Notes: generated by a model not told the origin, from the letters alone. A stretch of DNA of 9,124 nt from Lachnospiraceae bacterium (GCA_017416055.1 JAFQDI010000015.1:1-9124); one strand, 5' to 3'. Positions 1-6,915 are shown, counted from the stretch's first letter. A program made the numbers and translations.

Positions 1-515
1 TCGCAACCGTGCCAGCGACAGATGAACATGCAGTCGCAGATGATGGAGAATGAACTCCCGCAATCGACAGGGTAAGAAATATCGTAACCGAGGAATCGAT
101 AACCTGACGGAATGCGATCATTCGCATCACTGATTCTAACCCAAATCAGTTCATAATGATCAGCGTGTTTATACATACTCCGATATCGCTCTGCCACTTC
201 CTCTTCCCGAAGAAATATCGATTCGTCCCAATCCGCTTTTTCCAGTGCTTTAGCAAGCATTTTTTGTTCCTTTGACAAAAACCACTTTTGTCCCTCTGCA
301 GAAATCGATGTTGCTCTCCCTACTCCATGATATTTATGTTTTGCCGTCTTAAAATATGGCAAACCATATATGTTCAAAGGAGACTTTCGAAACCGCTGCA
401 ATTCTTCTTGATATAAAACCGAATATTTCTTTACTATCAGAAATTGAGCGGAACTCATGCACTCTTCTTCTGTGATAATTCCGGTTTCTTCGCACTCGTA
501 AAAGATCTTTTTCAT
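1..515 (-). CDS. Hypothetical protein with C-terminal cysteine cluster, 3' end cut by window edge
   Basis: An open frame of 171 codons runs from ATG at 515 to the window edge with no stop. Two tandem ATGs exist (518 and 515). The second is preferred because AGGAGG lies 5 bases before it and only 2 bases before the first. The visible product is mixed charged and aromatic, soluble-looking, with no signal peptide or membrane segment. Residues about 121-150 hold a motif reading ELIWVRISD...PSGYRFLGYDISYP, followed by a cysteine cluster at C152, C160, C162, C166 and C171 in a CRWHGC context, which could bind a metal. It begins 14 bases after the stop of the gene ending at 530, so it belongs to the same small-gene unit. 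I do not recognise the family with certainty. The GYDISYP block recalls proteins I associate with immunity or accessory cassettes, but that is a weak impression. Confidence 0.8.
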   Translation of the reverse strand, partial: MKKIFYECEETGIITEEECMSSAQFLIVKKYSVLYQEELQRFRKSPLNIYGLPYFKTAKHKYHGVGRATSISAEGQKWFLSKEQKMLAKALEKADWDESIFLREEEVAERYRSMYKHADHYELIWVRISDANDRIPSGYRFLGYDISYPVDCGSSFSIICDCMFICRWHGC

Positions 516-529
516 CATCCCCTCCTTGG

Positions 530-1087
530 CTATACCACGATCTGGATACCTTTGTTTCTTCCGTTAAAACGAGATGCCAGCTCAATGCCTTTTTGCAGCG
601 CTTCCGGACGCTTAAATGACTCTGGCACATTATCCACTACCAGCAAATCTCTGACTCTCATATCCGGAAAGACTAAACTACGGGTCATATGTTCCCAATG
701 TCGATCATATCCAAAGTTTTCACAATAATCTATCGATTCCGTCAAATATAGCCCTGCTCTGCCATTGTACTGACCTTCTACAGACTCTTTTCCGAGACAA
801 TGAATCCTCTTTGTCGGAAGTAAAGTAATAAACCATACCGCTGTATAGATTGGTGCATTCAAAATTTCCTCGGTTGTTTTCGGCTCTTTACCCAGTGCTT
901 CTGACAGAACCACCAGATAGTGTCTCTTTGAAAGTTTCTCCAAAACCATCGCACCATAAATTGTCCCCTTGCTTCGATACCAGAATATCTCTCCCTTTTC
1001 CAGATCTGCAAAGTCATATTTCGGGGCAGGCTTTCGCTTCCGTGCTGTACTTCTCGGCGTTTGCAACGACTCCCAAAACTTGTTCAA
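530..1087 (-). CDS. Hypothetical protein, TTG start, in frame with the upstream MGxWGxG gene
   Basis: The frame encodes 185 residues from a TTG codon at 1087. AAAGGTGA at 1101-1094 serves as Shine-Dalgarno and contains the TGA stop of the upstream gene, so translation would be coupled. The first 25 residues form a basic linker (PRSTARKRKP). Residues about 30-60 (GEIFWYRSKGTIYGAMVLE) look like the start of a small beta-barrel domain, followed by a mixed alpha/beta region with no catalytic motif I recognise. There is no signal peptide or membrane segment. The frame is the same as that of the 84-residue gene upstream: only TGA and two codons (Lys, Asn) separate them. The pair may be two coupled genes or one longer protein broken by a stop or a deletion. 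Function unknown. Confidence 0.7.
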   Translation of the reverse strand: MNKFWESLQTPRSTARKRKPAPKYDFADLEKGEIFWYRSKGTIYGAMVLEKLSKRHYLVVLSEALGKEPKTTEEILNAPIYTAVWFITLLPTKRIHCLGKESVEGQYNGRAGLYLTESIDYCENFGYDRHWEHMTRSLVFPDMRVRDLLVVDNVPESFKRPEALQKGIELASRFNGRNKGIQIVV

Positions 1088-1093
1088 ATTCTT

Positions 1094-1101
1094 TCACCTT
1101 T
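1094..1101 (-). promoter_or_regulatory. Shine-Dalgarno overlapping a stop, supports the TTG start at 1087
   Basis: AAAGGTGA on the minus strand ends at the TGA stop of the 84-residue gene and lies 6 bases before TTG at 1087. No ATG or GTG lies near enough in this frame to be a better start, so this site is the main support for a coupled TTG start. Confidence 0.5.
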
Positions 1102-1348
1102 GGATAATCTGTTCAACCCGATTCAAAATCGACTTTGATTGCGCACAACACATCCATTCTGCTTTTGCAAGAGCGAAGTAGACATCATGCATCACACCGT
1201 CATTGTCATCAAATTCCTCGTGGTATTCTGCAAGAATCTTCGCAGTGATTTTTTCTACCTCTTCGCCCTCGTTATACTCTTCCATAAATTTGTCGTAAAT
1301 CTCACAGAATTCATCACTCTGTGTCAATCCCATACCCCAGCAGCCCAT
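1094..1348 (-). CDS. Small acidic MGxWGxG-type protein
   Basis: An 84-residue acidic, cytosolic-looking protein. The start is ATG at 1348, with AGGAGG 5 bases upstream. It opens with MGCWGMGLTQSDEF; the MGxWGxG...D pattern resembles the N-terminus of DUF4259-like proteins, which are uncharacterised. A conserved-looking block near residues 52-70 reads DGVMHDVYFALAKAEWMCC. No signal peptide or membrane segment is present. The stop (TGA, 1096-1094) is followed in the same frame by an open frame to 530, so this may be the N-terminal part of a once longer protein. It follows the metalloprotease-like gene by 91 bases and is probably co-transcribed with it. Function unknown. Confidence 0.8.
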   Translation of the reverse strand: MGCWGMGLTQSDEFCEIYDKFMEEYNEGEEVEKITAKILAEYHEEFDDNDGVMHDVYFALAKAEWMCCAQSKSILNRVEQIIQR

Positions 1349-1371
1349 GATAACCTCCTAAGCCCGCACCA

Positions 1372-1431
1372 TCATTTTCTGATCATACCTTTGATTTTCT
1401 CGAACACTCGCATAAGCAGGCCACTTTTCAT
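1372..1431 (-). CDS. Possible 19-residue cationic small ORF
   Basis: ATG at 1431 opens a 19-codon frame ending at TGA (1374-1372). It starts 8 bases after the stop of the metalloprotease-like gene and ends 23 bases before the next start. The product has alternating hydrophobic and basic residues (MKSGLL...VFEKIKGMIRK) and could form a short amphipathic helix. The ribosome site is poor: AAGGG lies 11 bases before ATG and overlaps the previous stop. It may be a real leader or membrane-active peptide, a decayed remnant, or chance. It is the only content I see in the 91-base gap. Confidence 0.2.
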   Translation of the reverse strand: MKSGLLMRVFEKIKGMIRK

Positions 1432-1439
1432 TTCATCTT

Positions 1440-1901
1440 CTACCCTTGTTCCTGATAGAATTTATCGACAATCCGATACCGGAAATAATTCGCCTGTCGT
1501 TCTGAAACCGCTTCACTCTGCTCGAGGTCTAACACCCATTGATAATAGTGCGTCAGCTCATGAACCAGAGAAGATAACATGGAATCACATATCTCCTCCG
1601 GTGTATATTCTTCCAATAAATCCTCTTCTATTGCAGATGGAATCCGAATATAGGGTGAACGTTTGGGAAACCAGCGAAAACTTCCATACACCATTTTCCC
1701 GTTGCGAAGCTTCACTCTTTGACAATTTAATAGATACACATGGATATGTACAGGGAAAGCATAGTTTTTTCTCAGCCAGCGACCGAACTGCTCATATTTC
1801 TTCTTTAATTCCGCGCTGATACCTGCTTCATAGTGAAATGAAATCCCTCCATTTTCCATCGTCGAGCCACGCTTGATTTCAAATTTCTGCCATAGATTCA
1901 T
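1440..1901 (-). CDS. Putative HExxH zinc metalloprotease-like protein
   Basis: A 153-residue protein starting at ATG 1901, with a strong GGAGG 7 bases upstream. The key motif is HELTH at residues 114-118, followed 16 residues after H118 by E134 in SERQANYF. This fits a gluzincin arrangement: two His ligands, catalytic E115, and a third Glu ligand in an ExxAN context, as in ImmA/IrrE (DUF955) type peptidases. No signal peptide or membrane helix is seen, so it is probably cytosolic. The N-terminal half (residues 1-100) is basic and aromatic, with a beta-rich stretch (VHIHVYLLNC, VYGSFRWFP), and matches no domain I can name. It is the first gene of the small-gene unit downstream of the lic operon terminator. 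The substrate is unknown. Zinc-protein class is fairly secure; exact family is not. Confidence 0.8.
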   Translation of the reverse strand: MNLWQKFEIKRGSTMENGGISFHYEAGISAELKKKYEQFGRWLRKNYAFPVHIHVYLLNCQRVKLRNGKMVYGSFRWFPKRSPYIRIPSAIEEDLLEEYTPEEICDSMLSSLVHELTHYYQWVLDLEQSEAVSERQANYFRYRIVDKFYQEQG

Positions 1902-1921
1902 CTCACCACCTCCTCACCTTT

Positions 1922-1951
1922 ATTTTACCATAACTCCCCAACCCCACGCAA
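1922..1951 (-). promoter_or_regulatory. Putative sigma-A type promoter for the small-gene unit
   Basis: On the minus strand, TTGCGT (1951-1946) and TAAAAT (1927-1922) are separated by 18 bases. TATGG directly before the -10 gives an extended -10. The -35 is weak. It sits just after the terminator of the upstream operon and about 20 bases before ATG 1901, where a promoter for the next unit is expected. Confidence 0.4.
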
Positions 1952-1997
1952 TATAAAACAGTCACCAACCGCATCAATCTGCCATCGGTGACTGTTT
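1951..1997 (-). terminator. Intrinsic terminator of the licCAB-transferase operon
   Basis: Perfect 11-base arms AAACAGTCACC and GGTGACTGTTT (positions 1997-1987 and 1966-1956 on the minus strand) enclose a 20-base loop. The 3' arm runs into a T-rich tail (TTTTATATT). The hairpin starts 11 bases after the stop of the YidC fusion gene at 2009. The loop is longer than usual, but the stem is complete and correctly placed. Confidence 0.8.
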
Positions 1998-2008
1998 ATT
2001 AATCGAAT

Positions 2009-4684
2009 TTACGGTGCCTTATGTTCCTTCAGCACCCGATTCCCATCATAAAATGTCCAATTATCCTTATCCCAAAGGTCATCCTTCACACTGGCCCACT
2101 CCGAAGGCAGATAGGTATAGCCATCGTTGGTAGCCACGCTCCACTTCTCCGTCATGATGACAAACTGATCGTGTGCGGTCTTCTCGTCGCTGTTGATGGG
2201 CTTTCCGGTAAAGGGATTCACCGGGTTAGCGATCACGTCCTTCATCGCCAGCGTAGGCACGTCTCCGTTGGTCATGAATTCATCCGATGTAGAAAACTCT
2301 GTACTTCCAAAATCCTTCACCATCAGCAGCGGGTAATACAGCTCGACATCTTTACATTTGTCGGAACCGTCATCCATGATCAATTCCTCAAGCTGCCCCA
2401 GATGGCGGCCATGATCGGATACCAGAATTATCTTCGTATTGTCATAGACTCCGTTCTCTCTCAGATAATCGAACCATTTTCCCAACTGAATCAGTGCAGC
2501 CATGTTGGACTGGTAATGACTCATTTGCAGAGAATCGTCCACTTTGAGTGTGATTCCGTTCACGGTAAATCGATCTGTATGCTTCTCATCATACTGGGTA
2601 TTGTCCACGTAAAGGACCGGTTTATATGACGGTTCCCGCAGCAGCATCGGATCATGTGTCACGTCGTTGGCCATAAACAGGAAAGTGTTCTCCTCCCCTT
2701 CCGTCACCTTCGTCATCTGAGGAAGGTTGGTCAACGCGTTGTACGCTTCCATAAAGTCCTTGTGAAGACCGGTCGCGACCGACTTGTTCAATCGATTCTG
2801 AGTGGAATATACCACATCATTCGTGTACGATACTGCCTGAAGATAACGGCCATAGTCATAGATGCCGGGCTGAACAAACAGCGGCATCGTCTTCATCAAA
2901 CTGAAGCAGAAGAAGTTCCGGTGATTGTTCTGAATCGTTGCCTTCTTCTGTTCTACGCTGCCAAATTTTCCTTTGGTAATGTATTTCTGAATCTCAGGAT
3001 ACTCATCGTAGATGGAAAGATCCGGGATCCACTGATAATTGGCATACACCGGATCACACACCGTGACCTTGAATCCGTGATTCAAAAACGTGACCGGCAT
3101 CACCTTCAGTGCCTCATTGTGCTTCGTCACCAGCAATTCTTTATCACGCTTGTTCATCTCAACCGGCGTGTACTCATATCCGCCGAGCATGGCAGGCGTG
3201 CCCACATTGGTAAAGCCTCCGAACGAGATGGTGTTGGAATAATAGGTGAATCCGGCAAACTGTTCCTTCAGTTCCGGCTTTTCATTCAACAAATACGGAA
3301 TATACTGTCCCATTGCACGGTCCAGCATAAACACGATCACATTTTTTCCGGTTTTGCTCAACTGAAAATGCGGTGTCGCTTCTTCTCCCGTGATTTCTTC
3401 CTTGGAGATCTCATCCACTGAACGCTTGATCGTTACCACATTGAGGGCTGACATTCCGCTAAGCGCAATAACCGCCGTCAAAAGTACAGTTGCCACCGCA
3501 CGCTTCCAGTGTTTTGCAGCCAAATACATCACAAAAGCAACCGCCGCCAGACAAAGCAGATTGACCGCATGCTCCCAAAAGGTGAACTGCAGGCTCTCCT
3601 CATACTGAAGTGTCGAAGAGATCACACCCAGATTCGTTCCGAAAAACATATAGTTGACCAACAACACACCGCTCAGAATCCAAACAGCCTTTTCAAAAAC
3701 AACCTTCCCTTTCGGGCCGGACAACCAGTAAAATACACGCATCCAAACCAGGAAAAAGCCTGCCGACAGACTTGCGGTGCTCACCACATACCAAAGCGGA
3801 TTGTGGAAATAGTTGAGATCAATATACTCCTGAGGTGATGCTGCAATGTAGGTGGTCGGAATAACCAGTCCGATCAGTACCGTCAAAAACAGTGCGCCTA
3901 GTACAAATATCTTTTTATTTGGCTTTACTTCCTTACCACTAACAAGCTCTGCGTTTCTTTCTTCTTTGGCTTTTTGCTTTGCTTCCTGCCGCTCTATAAA
4001 TTTCGGCGAACGAATCAGCTTATACACTAAGGTCTTACCCAGTGAAAATACATTGTTCAATGTCCAGTAAAAGACCAGACAGGACGGCGATGTGTAAAGG
4101 AACACCAGGAAAAATAAGGCCATTCCGTAGAGCTGAATCTTCGTCTTCAAGGGGAATCCCTTCAGGTAAAGCGCGCTGGAGATCACATTGATCAGTGTCA
4201 TCAAAATCGGGAGCAGATTGATCTGCAAGCTTCCGATGACAATGAGTCCGTCCGGCGCACCCAAATCCGCAATCGGTCCCAAAGAAACCCCGTTTAACAC
4301 TTCCAAATGGGACAAAAACTGATATGCCGCCATAAAAAAGGGGATTTCAAGCAACAATGACACCGAACCATTCAGCGCAGACAGCGGAGAATAATTGTTC
4401 TGACGATAATACGTCTGTAAAATCATCATCCGCTCATCACCGGAGAATGTTTTTTTGATGTGTGCGATTCCGTCGCGCAGCTTCGCCTCCATGTCGCGTG
4501 CTCTTTCCTGCATCGCATCCGCACGCTTATACAAAGGAAGCACCAACAGATTCATCACCAGACTGAGTGCAACGATCGCCAGTCCGGGATGTCTGATCAG
4601 ACGATGCGCCAATTCAAAGATGATCTCAAAAACCAGCTTTAACGGTCCGATCAGCAATGTCTCTAAAATCGAAAAGAATGACAT
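2009..4684 (-). CDS. YidC/Oxa1 domain fused to a membrane domain and a sulfatase/LTA-synthase-like phosphotransferase domain
   Basis: An 891-residue three-part membrane protein, far longer than a Gram-positive YidC (about 250-290). Residues 1-225 read as a YidC core: an amphipathic N-terminus, TM1 about 33-52, a charged cytosolic hairpin 53-106, a YYRQNNYSPLSAL...IPFFMAAYQFL block (92-123) matching the YidC hairpin/TM2, and three more TMs to about 222. No lipobox is present. N45 occupies the place of the conserved groove arginine. A charged linker (228-257) is followed by five predicted TMs (258-281, 296-320, 331-349, 372-391, 395-413). This odd number puts residues from about 420 outside the cell. 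Residues 445-850 form an alkaline-phosphatase superfamily domain: D455 (VIVFMLDRAM), probable nucleophile T492 (FTNVGTPAM), H677 (THDP), D757-H758 (VSDHG). The start has AGAGGT 8 bases upstream, inside the previous gene, and the genes are 1 base apart. Likely role: extracytoplasmic phosphodiester transferase or hydrolase on a lipid or teichoic-type polymer. Substrate unknown. Confidence 0.88.
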   Translation of the reverse strand: MSFFSILETLLIGPLKLVFEIIFELAHRLIRHPGLAIVALSLVMNLLVLPLYKRADAMQERARDMEAKLRDGIAHIKKTFSGDERMMILQTYYRQNNYSPLSALNGSVSLLLEIPFFMAAYQFLSHLEVLNGVSLGPIADLGAPDGLIVIGSLQINLLPILMTLINVISSALYLKGFPLKTKIQLYGMALFFLVFLYTSPSCLVFYWTLNNVFSLGKTLVYKLIRSPKFIERQEAKQKAKEERNAELVSGKEVKPNKKIFVLGALFLTVLIGLVIPTTYIAASPQEYIDLNYFHNPLWYVVSTASLSAGFFLVWMRVFYWLSGPKGKVVFEKAVWILSGVLLVNYMFFGTNLGVISSTLQYEESLQFTFWEHAVNLLCLAAVAFVMYLAAKHWKRAVATVLLTAVIALSGMSALNVVTIKRSVDEISKEEITGEEATPHFQLSKTGKNVIVFMLDRAMGQYIPYLLNEKPELKEQFAGFTYYSNTISFGGFTNVGTPAMLGGYEYTPVEMNKRDKELLVTKHNEALKVMPVTFLNHGFKVTVCDPVYANYQWIPDLSIYDEYPEIQKYITKGKFGSVEQKKATIQNNHRNFFCFSLMKTMPLFVQPGIYDYGRYLQAVSYTNDVVYSTQNRLNKSVATGLHKDFMEAYNALTNLPQMTKVTEGEENTFLFMANDVTHDPMLLREPSYKPVLYVDNTQYDEKHTDRFTVNGITLKVDDSLQMSHYQSNMAALIQLGKWFDYLRENGVYDNTKIILVSDHGRHLGQLEELIMDDGSDKCKDVELYYPLLMVKDFGSTEFSTSDEFMTNGDVPTLAMKDVIANPVNPFTGKPINSDEKTAHDQFVIMTEKWSVATNDGYTYLPSEWASVKDDLWDKDNWTFYDGNRVLKEHKAP

Positions 4685-4685
4685 A

Positions 4686-5921
4686 TTATTTTACCTCTTC
4701 TGTCCGAGTCAGTTCCTCATATTTATTGATCAGGTAAGCAGCAGCGCGCTCCGCGCCCTCTCCCGGATACACCCAAGTCTCTTTTTTCACCTCAGAACGT
4801 CCCTCTGCGTACTTCGGATCGGTCAGGCAGGTGTCGATCAGACTCTTCAGATCACTCATGTTTTCTTCGGTCAACTGGCATCCCAGTCTCGGCAGCGCAG
4901 ACGTCGTCCACAGCGGAGTATTCAGCCACCACGCATCATAAGGACTTAAATCAAAGCGAGGATCAGTATAAATCACCGGCTTGTCATAAATCAGACAAAA
5001 CTCAAAAATAACGCCGGAGAAATCCGAGATCAAAATATCCGATCGGCGAAGCACTTCAAAGTTGTCCGTGTCCCGATTCCACTGAAGCTGTTCGGAATCC
5101 GGGTACTCCTGCATCAAGGTCTCGATCATTTCCTTCTCGGAGGTAAATGACTGGGGATGAGGACGAATAATCACCTGATATCCGGTCTTTAACAGGACAT
5201 CGATGATTTTTCCACCGTAAACACTCAGGATCGCACTCGGGCCCCAGGACGGAGCCAACAGTACGGTGCGAGGGTGTTCCGCAGCCGGACCCATCGTTTT
5301 CAATCGTTCTGCCATTTTATCCATATAAGGGATACCGATCTTCACCAGTTCTTTCTCAGGCAACCCGCGAAGCTTCTCCAGATTGCGGATGTCCTGTCCC
5401 TGATAATCACCGGACAACAGAATTGCATCATAATAATCAATCCCGAACATACGGTACAGGATGATCTCGCTGGCCGCATGAGGGATATGTATATAATAAT
5501 CTACTTGTTTGGAACGTTTCCACTGATATACATCCAGACCCGGTGTCGTCGCCAGAACAATCGTCGCATTCAACAGATTCAGCCGTGCAAACGACCGGTT
5601 ATCCTTGCCGATATACTCTGCCTTCACATGCTCATAAGGACAATTTAAAGCGGGATCATCCGGTGATCCTGTCCAATATACGACATCCTTTTTCCACTTA
5701 TTCAGTTCTCTGCAGATTGGCTCAAATACCGTCCAATATCGCTTATCATCTGAGTAGATCAAAAAGGGAATCTTCGAACTGCTCGCCTCGACCTTCCCTC
5801 CGCTGACTTTGTAGCGAAGCTTGATCATCAACATTCGCAATGAATACATTCCCGCTCCGATTATACCGAGCAGAATCGTAAAAAGCATGCTTCCCGTTCC
5901 GGGATCAATATAGAGTAACAT
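4686..5921 (-). CDS. Membrane-anchored CDP-glycerol glycerophosphotransferase family protein (TagF/TagB-like)
   Basis: 411 residues from ATG 5921; an ATG at 5939 would add six residues. I chose 5921 because GGAG (5933-5930) lies 8 bases before it and the product then opens with MLLYIDPGTGSM, a typical start in this group. A hydrophobic helix spans about 12-33. The rest is a GT-B type glycerophosphotransferase domain: HIPHAA (145-150), a LLAPSWGPS loop (221-229), RPHP (253-256), and ISDFSGVIFEF (298-308). H148 and H255 fit the two catalytic His regions known in TagF. The family moves a glycerophosphate-like unit from a CDP-activated donor onto a lipid-linked acceptor or teichoic chain at the inner membrane face. 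Placed between licB and the YidC fusion, the donor could be CDP-glycerol or, speculatively, CDP-choline. No gene for making CDP-glycerol (tagD) is in the window. Confidence 0.88.
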   Translation of the reverse strand: MLLYIDPGTGSMLFTILLGIIGAGMYSLRMLMIKLRYKVSGGKVEASSSKIPFLIYSDDKRYWTVFEPICRELNKWKKDVVYWTGSPDDPALNCPYEHVKAEYIGKDNRSFARLNLLNATIVLATTPGLDVYQWKRSKQVDYYIHIPHAASEIILYRMFGIDYYDAILLSGDYQGQDIRNLEKLRGLPEKELVKIGIPYMDKMAERLKTMGPAAEHPRTVLLAPSWGPSAILSVYGGKIIDVLLKTGYQVIIRPHPQSFTSEKEMIETLMQEYPDSEQLQWNRDTDNFEVLRRSDILISDFSGVIFEFCLIYDKPVIYTDPRFDLSPYDAWWLNTPLWTTSALPRLGCQLTEENMSDLKSLIDTCLTDPKYAEGRSEVKKETWVYPGEGAERAAAYLINKYEELTRTEEVK

Positions 5922-5929
5922 CTTTGGTT

Positions 5930-5933
5930 CTCC
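5930..5933 (-). promoter_or_regulatory. Shine-Dalgarno that decides the start at 5921
   Basis: GGAG (in TTTGGAG) lies 8 bases before ATG 5921 and downstream of the alternative ATG at 5939, which has no purine-rich site before it. This favours the shorter 411-residue product. Confidence 0.7.
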
Positions 5934-5956
5934 AAACATTTATTATTGTGCGCGAT

Positions 5957-6901
5957 TTATGCGCGTTTACTCAAAATCTCCTTAAAGTCTGCCGCGGCAA
6001 AGATTCCACAGATCAGAACAACCAGTGAACACAGAATCGTTGGTACCGTCAAAACTGACGTATCTCCGAGGATTAACACGGTAAATACGATCGCCCATGC
6101 ACAGTAGGTGACATTCAGCGCCATCGCCTTGGACGCACCGATCTTTGCGATCGCTTTATAATAAAACAGATAAGACACCGTCGCAAACAAACCTGCGATC
6201 ACAATCGTCGGGATCAGCCATCCGGTTGCAGGTGTAAGAAGACTCGCGGTAAAGCCCCAGCCTTTCAATACCGGCAAAATGATCAGACCGTACACTACAG
6301 CGGAAGTGGTCTGCCGAATCTGGAGCGCATATTCATCGGTCACTTCCGGATCAGTCAGACATTTGGCAAGGATCACCGCCTCGATTCCCCAGCCAAAGGC
6401 GCACATTAGGGCTCCCAAAAGCCCCAGCCAGAAATTCTCAATCTGAAGATCCGGTGAATAACTCAGTCCATATACACCCAACAGAGTAAACAGTAAGAAC
6501 ACCCACTGATACCATTTCATTTTTTCTTTCAGGAAAAAGTACGCAAGAATTGATCCGATCGCGGGAAAAATCGCGCTGGCTACCGCACCGATGGATGCGC
6601 CCATATAATTCACCGCCATCACATAACCGGTCATGCCAACCGGTCCACCGATTACAGCCGCGATCACGACCCACTTTCCGCTCTTCGTCCGAAATGCTTT
6701 CCAAACATTCTTCAAGTTTCCTTTGGCTCCGTTGTACACGGCTGACCAGATCGCAGAACATGCGTCATGCAAAAACGTACTCACAAAAGGCGCCAAAAAG
6801 ATCGCCTGTTCCGTGGAACAAAACGGGCTCATCCCTAACGCAATCCCCAAAACCACTGTCGCAATTGCCCATGTAATTCCTGCAATAATACCAGCTGTCA
6901 T
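5957..6901 (-). CDS. licB: LicB-type choline permease, DMT/EamA superfamily
   Basis: A 314-residue, strongly hydrophobic protein with about ten predicted membrane helices in two EamA-like halves, the usual size of DMT permeases. The N-terminus (MTAGIIAGITWAIATVVLG) and the GGPVGMTGYVMAVNYMGAS and FAAADFKEIL blocks resemble LicB of lic1 loci, which takes up choline for phosphocholine decoration. I chose ATG 6901 over ATG 6907: AAAGGAG (6915-6909) lies 7 bases before the former but only 1 base before the latter. That ribosome site overlaps the TAA of licA, so translation is coupled. Placement between choline kinase and a polymer transferase fits import of exogenous choline. The substrate is inferred from family and context; other quaternary amines are possible. 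Confidence 0.88.
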   Translation of the reverse strand: MTAGIIAGITWAIATVVLGIALGMSPFCSTEQAIFLAPFVSTFLHDACSAIWSAVYNGAKGNLKNVWKAFRTKSGKWVVIAAVIGGPVGMTGYVMAVNYMGASIGAVASAIFPAIGSILAYFFLKEKMKWYQWVFLLFTLLGVYGLSYSPDLQIENFWLGLLGALMCAFGWGIEAVILAKCLTDPEVTDEYALQIRQTTSAVVYGLIILPVLKGWGFTASLLTPATGWLIPTIVIAGLFATVSYLFYYKAIAKIGASKAMALNVTYCAWAIVFTVLILGDTSVLTVPTILCSLVVLICGIFAAADFKEILSKRA

Positions 6902-6908
6902 CGTCATT

Positions 6909-6915
6909 CTCCTTT
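6909..6915 (-). promoter_or_regulatory. Shine-Dalgarno of licB overlapping the licA stop
   Basis: AAAGGAG overlaps the TAA of licA (6916-6914). Spacing is 7 bases to ATG 6901 and 1 base to ATG 6907, so 6901 is the likely start. Confidence 0.7.

Noticed and set aside
349..630. Minus-strand frame of 93 codons overlapping the genes at 515 and 530
   Set aside because: It lies out of frame across two better-supported genes, each with a strong ribosome site; its product is arginine-rich and has no recognisable pattern.
2021..3421. Long plus-strand open frames (202 and 255 codons) opposite the YidC fusion gene
   Set aside because: They are antisense shadows of a clearly coding minus-strand gene; the products are His/Arg/Leu-rich with no domain, and no ribosome site precedes them.
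5950..5965. GCGCG repeated on both sides of the licB stop, considered as a hairpin or recombination site
   Set aside because: The possible stem is only four or five pairs, with no T-tract and no longer repeat around it.
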